Below the pieces are notes generated by a model, which worked only from the letters and a program-made list of their open reading frames with translations, was not told where the DNA came from and ran no database searches. Position numbers and translations under genes: made by a program. DNA of 25,460 nucleotides from JBOGUF01 sp050696075 (GTDB lineage Bacteria > Chloroflexota > Chloroflexia > Thermomicrobiales > UBA6265), in NCBI GenBank assembly GCA_050696075.1, contig JBOGUF010000130.1, forward strand, positions 1 to 25,460, in the 5' to 3' direction. Positions 22,875 to 25,460 of this stretch are shown here, in pieces; positions within the stretch are counted from its first letter, which is position 1, and the number at the start of each line of letters is the position of its first letter.

Positions 22875-24062
22875 CTAGATCACGCCCAACTGCCGGCCGA
22901 CCTCGGTGAAGGCGTCGATGGCGCGATCGAGCTGCGCGCGGGTGTGGGCGGCCGAGAGTTGGACGCGGACGCGCGCTTGGCCGCGTGGCACGACCGGGTA
23001 GCTGAAACCGACGACGAAGATGCCGCGCGCCTTCAGCGCCCGCGCCATCTCGCCCGTCGCGTGCTCGTCGCCGAGAACAATCGGCACGATCGGGTGGATG
23101 CCCGGCGCGATCAGGAACCCGCGCGCCGTCATCGTCTCCCGGAAATGGCGCGTGTTCTCGAAGAGACGCGCGCGCAGCGCCGGCTGTTGTTCGACCAGAT
23201 CGAGCGCCGCCAGCGAAGCAGCGGCGATTGCCGGGGCGAGCGTGTTCGAGAAGAGGTACGGCCGCGAGCGCTGCCGGAGGAACTCGACGATCTCTCGGCG
23301 GCCGGTCGTGAAGCCGCCGGAGGCCCCGCCGAGCGCCTTGCCGAGGGTGCTGGTGATGACGTCGATCTGGTCGGAAACCCCAAAGTGCTCAGGGGTGCCA
23401 CGCCCGGTCGGGCCGAGGAAGCCGGTCGCGTGGGAGTCGTCGACCATGACCAGGGCGTCGTAGTGCGCGGCGAGGTCGCGGATTGCCGGCAGCGGCGCCA
23501 GGTCGCCGTGCATGCTGAAGACGCCGTCGGTGGCAATCAGTCGGAAGCGCGCGTCCGCCGATTCCCGCAGCTTGGCTTCGAGGTCGGCCATGTCGGCGTG
23601 GGCGTAGACGAGGCGCCGCGCCTTGCTGAGGCGGACCCCGTCGATGATGCTGGCGTGGTTGAGGGCGTCGCTGATGATGACGTCCTCCGGCCCGGTGATC
23701 GTCTCGAAGAGCCCGCCGTTGGCGTCGAAGCAGGAGGTATAAAGGATCGTGTCTTCCGTCCCCAGAAATGCCGCGATCCGCCCTTCCAGGGTTTTGTGCA
23801 GGTCCTGGGTGCCGCAGATGAAGCGGACGGAGGCCATGCCGTAGCCGTGCGTCCGCAAACCGTCTTCGGCGGCGGCGAGGATCGCCGGGTGGTTGGCCAA
23901 GCCGAGGTAGTTGTTGGCGCAGAAGTTGACCGTCTCGCCGCCGACCGTCGCGATCGCCGTCCCTTGCGGCGAGGTGATGATCGTCTCGGCCTTATACAGC
24001 CCGCCCCGCTCGATCCCATCAAGCTCGGACCGTAACCACGCCAGATGTGCCGCGCCGGCCAT
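22875..24062 (-). CDS. kbl: Glycine C-acetyltransferase (2-amino-3-ketobutyrate CoA ligase)
   Basis: 395 residues, the usual length, from ATG 24062 with GGAAGGA 6 nt upstream. A PLP enzyme of the alpha-oxoamine synthase group that splits 2-amino-3-oxobutanoate with CoA into glycine and acetyl-CoA, the second step of threonine breakdown. GLYKAETIITSPQG at the N-terminus sets Kbl apart from BioF. Other marks: NFCANNYLGLANHP (46-59), ALNHASIIDG (133-142), MVDDSHATGFLG with D208/D209, and the Schiff-base K242 in TSTLGKALGGASGG. First gene of a two-gene operon with the SDR. Its 5' side faces the REP/RAYT region. Confidence 0.92.
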   Translation of the reverse strand: MAGAAHLAWLRSELDGIERGGLYKAETIITSPQGTAIATVGGETVNFCANNYLGLANHPAILAAAEDGLRTHGYGMASVRFICGTQDLHKTLEGRIAAFLGTEDTILYTSCFDANGGLFETITGPEDVIISDALNHASIIDGVRLSKARRLVYAHADMADLEAKLRESADARFRLIATDGVFSMHGDLAPLPAIRDLAAHYDALVMVDDSHATGFLGPTGRGTPEHFGVSDQIDVITSTLGKALGGASGGFTTGRREIVEFLRQRSRPYLFSNTLAPAIAAASLAALDLVEQQPALRARLFENTRHFRETMTARGFLIAPGIHPIVPIVLGDEHATGEMARALKARGIFVVGFSYPVVPRGQARVRVQLSAAHTRAQLDRAIDAFTEVGRQLGVI

Positions 24063-24150
24063 TGGTGTCCTTCCAATCCCTGCTCACCATCAAGGCCATC
24101 AGGATAGCACCGCGTTCACTGAGTTGTATGATGTCCGCCGTCGCCGCCGA

Positions 24151-24199
24151 TCGTCGTAGGGGAGGCACCCGCGGCCTCCCCATCGCGCGCAGCGCGATA
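24151..24199 (+). repeat. REP-like palindrome A
   Basis: GTAG (24156-24159) is followed by a hairpin GGGGAGGC/GCCTCCCC (24159-24166 and 24174-24181) and a second hairpin ATCGCGC-gca-GCGCGAT (24182-24198). Same two-hairpin design as copies B-D; it faces copy B in inverted orientation. Confidence 0.88.
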
Positions 24200-24274
24200 C
24201 GCCGCGCAGCGGCCCGTGCGACCACAACATGACGAAGCCGATCATGAGGATGCGTCGGCCGGTGGCCAATTAGT

Positions 24275-24332
24275 TATCGCGCATTCGCGCGATGGGGAGC
24301 GGAGTTGCGCCGCGGGTGCCTCCCCTACGACG
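24275..24332 (-). repeat. REP-like palindrome B
   Basis: Reverse-oriented copy: ATCGCGC/GCGCGAT hairpin (24276-24293), then GGGGAG (24294-24299) pairing with CTCCCC (24320-24325) and CTAC (24325-24328), which is GTAG on the minus strand. The loop of the second hairpin is longer than in A. Together A and B form a convergent pair. Confidence 0.88.
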
Positions 24333-24401
24333 GACGTCGGGCGCGATGATGGACGGGGGAGGAAGACGAGGGCCGATGGGTCGTGGCGCAGACCGATCCG
24401 G

Positions 24402-24875
24402 TTGCCCACGGCAGCCTATCGGGAAGCGGGCAGCGCCTGGCACGTCACCATCGGGACGGAAAACCGGGAGGCGCGTGTCTTCGCGGAGCCGGAGCTGGCA
24501 CGGTCCGTCGTTGCGGCCATCGCGGAGCGTTGCGCGGCCCGCGACGCCGGGGTAGACCTTTGCTGCCTGATGCCGGACCACTGCCACCTCATCATCCAGA
24601 TCAAGACAACCGGCCTGGTCGACGTCATCGGCGACGTCAAGTCGCGCACCACGCGCGTCTGGTGGGCGCACGGCAACACCGGTTCCCTCTGGCAGCGCAG
24701 CTTCCACGACCGCGGCATTCGCACCGCGCGCGAATACGACGAGACAGTCCGGTACATTCTGGAAAACCCGGTCCGCGCCGGCCTCGTCGACGATTGGTCC
24801 GATTACCCGTTCATCCGCGGCGACCTCATCGACCCGCCTGACGCGCCACCCCCCGTCGTCGTCCGTCGTTCGTAG
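24402..24875 (+). mobile_element. REP-associated tyrosine transposase (RAYT, Y1 HUH family)
   Basis: The recognisable protein begins near RRPIRLPTAAYREAG. The only in-frame start codons are TTG 24402 and GTG 24216; the latter would translate REP copy B, so the true start is uncertain and the first family residues (RRPIR) lie before the TTG. The HUH motif is H-C-H in MPDHCHLIIQ (24579-24587). LWQRSFHDRGIRTAREYDE is the typical RAYT W-Q-x-F-x-D-R-x-I-R block, followed by YILENPVRAGLVDDWSDYPF; the Tyr at 24753-24755 is the likely nucleophile. Such enzymes cut single-stranded REP DNA at a tetranucleotide beside the hairpin. The stop TAG (24873-24875) is inside REP copy C. The gene stands alone, flanked by REP pairs and without IS ends. 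Confidence 0.88.
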
Positions 24876-24916
24876 GGGAGGAACTTGCGCCCTCCCTATC
24901 GCGCGAACGCGCGATA
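24864..24916 (+). repeat. REP-like palindrome C
   Basis: GTAG (24872-24875) then GGGAGG (24876-24881) pairing with CCTCCC (24891-24896), then a perfect 9-bp hairpin TATCGCGCG-aa-CGCGCGATA (24897-24916). The GTAG contains the TAG stop of the transposase gene. Confidence 0.9.
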
Positions 24917-24994
24917 ACTCATCGGCGGAACGCCGACTTGACCCCATGAACGGTCCCGTTATTGTTGGATTGAACGGGCCGCTCCGCGGCATGG

Positions 24995-25045
24995 CGGGCT
25001 GCGCCCGACGGGAGGGCGCAGGTCCCTCCCTTACGACGAACGACG
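24995..25045 (-). repeat. REP-like palindrome D
   Basis: Reverse-oriented, more divergent copy: CGGGC-tgc-GCCCG (24995-25007), then GGGAGGG (25010-25016) pairing with CCCTCCC (25024-25030) and TTAC (25031-25034), GTAA on the minus strand. It ends 13 nt before the uraD ribosome binding site and forms a convergent pair with C. Confidence 0.82.
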
Positions 25046-25070
25046 CCGCACAGGTCGTGAGGATCATTCA

Positions 25071-25460
25071 ATGACCCAACCACCCTGGACCATCGACGAC
25101 GTCAACGGCTGGGATCGCGAGGCGTTCGTCGCTCGGCTCGGGTTTCTCTTTGAAGGGTCGCCCTGGATTGCCGCCGAGACCTGGGCCAAACGCCCCTTCG
25201 CCGACCGCGCGGACCTGCACCACAAACTGTGCGAAACGATGGAGAGCGCATCCCACGACCGCCAATTGGCGCTAATTCGCGCCCACCCAGACCTCGTCGG
25301 CCGCGTCGCCCTCGCCGGCACGCTGCCCCGCGAATCGACCGGGGAGCAGCGCGCCGCCGGCCTCGACCCTGACGCCCTATCCCTGGAGGAGATCGCGACC
25401 TTTACCGACCTGAACGACGCCTACCAGCGGACCTTCGGCTTCCCCTTCGTCATCTGCGCC
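25071..25460 (+). CDS. uraD: 2-oxo-4-hydroxy-4-carboxy-5-ureidoimidazoline (OHCU) decarboxylase, 5' part
   Basis: 130 codons from ATG 25071 (GAGG 8 nt upstream) to the window edge, with no stop; the 3' end is outside. OHCU decarboxylase makes S-allantoin in the uric acid pathway. Visible: VARLGFLFEGSPWIAAETW at the N-terminus, IRAHPDLVGRVA with the catalytic His (H72), LPRESTGEQRAAGLD, and LNDAYQRTFGFPFVICA, the family's most conserved block. Full-length members have about 165-170 residues, so some 40 are missing. Other purine-degradation genes can be expected downstream. Confidence 0.93.
   Translation, partial: MTQPPWTIDDVNGWDREAFVARLGFLFEGSPWIAAETWAKRPFADRADLHHKLCETMESASHDRQLALIRAHPDLVGRVALAGTLPRESTGEQRAAGLDPDALSLEEIATFTDLNDAYQRTFGFPFVICA

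Noticed and set aside
24151..25045. An insertion sequence with A/B or C/D as terminal inverted repeats
   Set aside because: Each element is itself a two-hairpin palindrome in paired convergent copies, there is no target duplication visible, and the enzyme is a RAYT, which does not use such ends.

Overview
The window is a GC-rich stretch of a bacterial chromosome. I infer a Chloroflexota member of the Thermomicrobia/Sphaerobacter type. The reasons are the GC content, frequent GTG starts, Thr/Pro-rich linkers after membrane anchors, and the mix of protein families. This is inference from style, not from a marker gene. There is no rRNA, tRNA, CRISPR array or prophage.

Left part (1-7400, all minus strand): a compact transport operon encodes a substrate-binding protein, a fused double-domain permease and an ATPase of the ferric/FbpABC-like class. 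It is followed by a xylose-isomerase-like TIM-barrel protein and a 608-residue protein whose C-terminal third carries nucleoside phosphorylase/nucleosidase hallmarks. A foldback DNA element lies between the last two genes. At the edge is a small ORF that looks like a metallo-beta-lactamase start fused to an alpha-mannosidase tail. The operon promoter lies at the end of a decayed CheB methylesterase fragment (about 7404-7558).

Middle (7871-15900): a membrane-anchored N-acetylmuramoyl-L-alanine amidase, a HEPN-domain gene with a small partner, and a CapA-type protein run in series; the last three overlap by 4 nt each. Then come a secreted SGNH-like protein and a small hypothetical protein (both minus), a PLP threonine/serine dehydratase (plus), an MgtC/SapB membrane protein (minus) with a PHO-box-like repeat upstream, and a VapBC toxin-antitoxin pair with a clear promoter and operator.

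Right part (15900-22100): a rhamnonate-dehydratase-like enolase-superfamily gene diverges from an N,N-dimethylformamidase-like gene. The spacer holds two identical dyads 30 bp apart. A MarR regulator and a DHA2-type MFS exporter form an operon with a near-consensus promoter. A GNAT-like gene that has lost its acetyl-CoA loop sits between two different heptamer repeat blocks.

Far right (22100-25460): kbl plus an SDR gene (minus) and the start of uraD (plus) diverge. Between them sits a REP-associated tyrosine transposase (RAYT) bracketed by two convergent pairs of REP-like palindromes, each with GTAG or GTAA at the foot of its hairpin. This self-contained REPtron-like unit is the most interesting system in the window.
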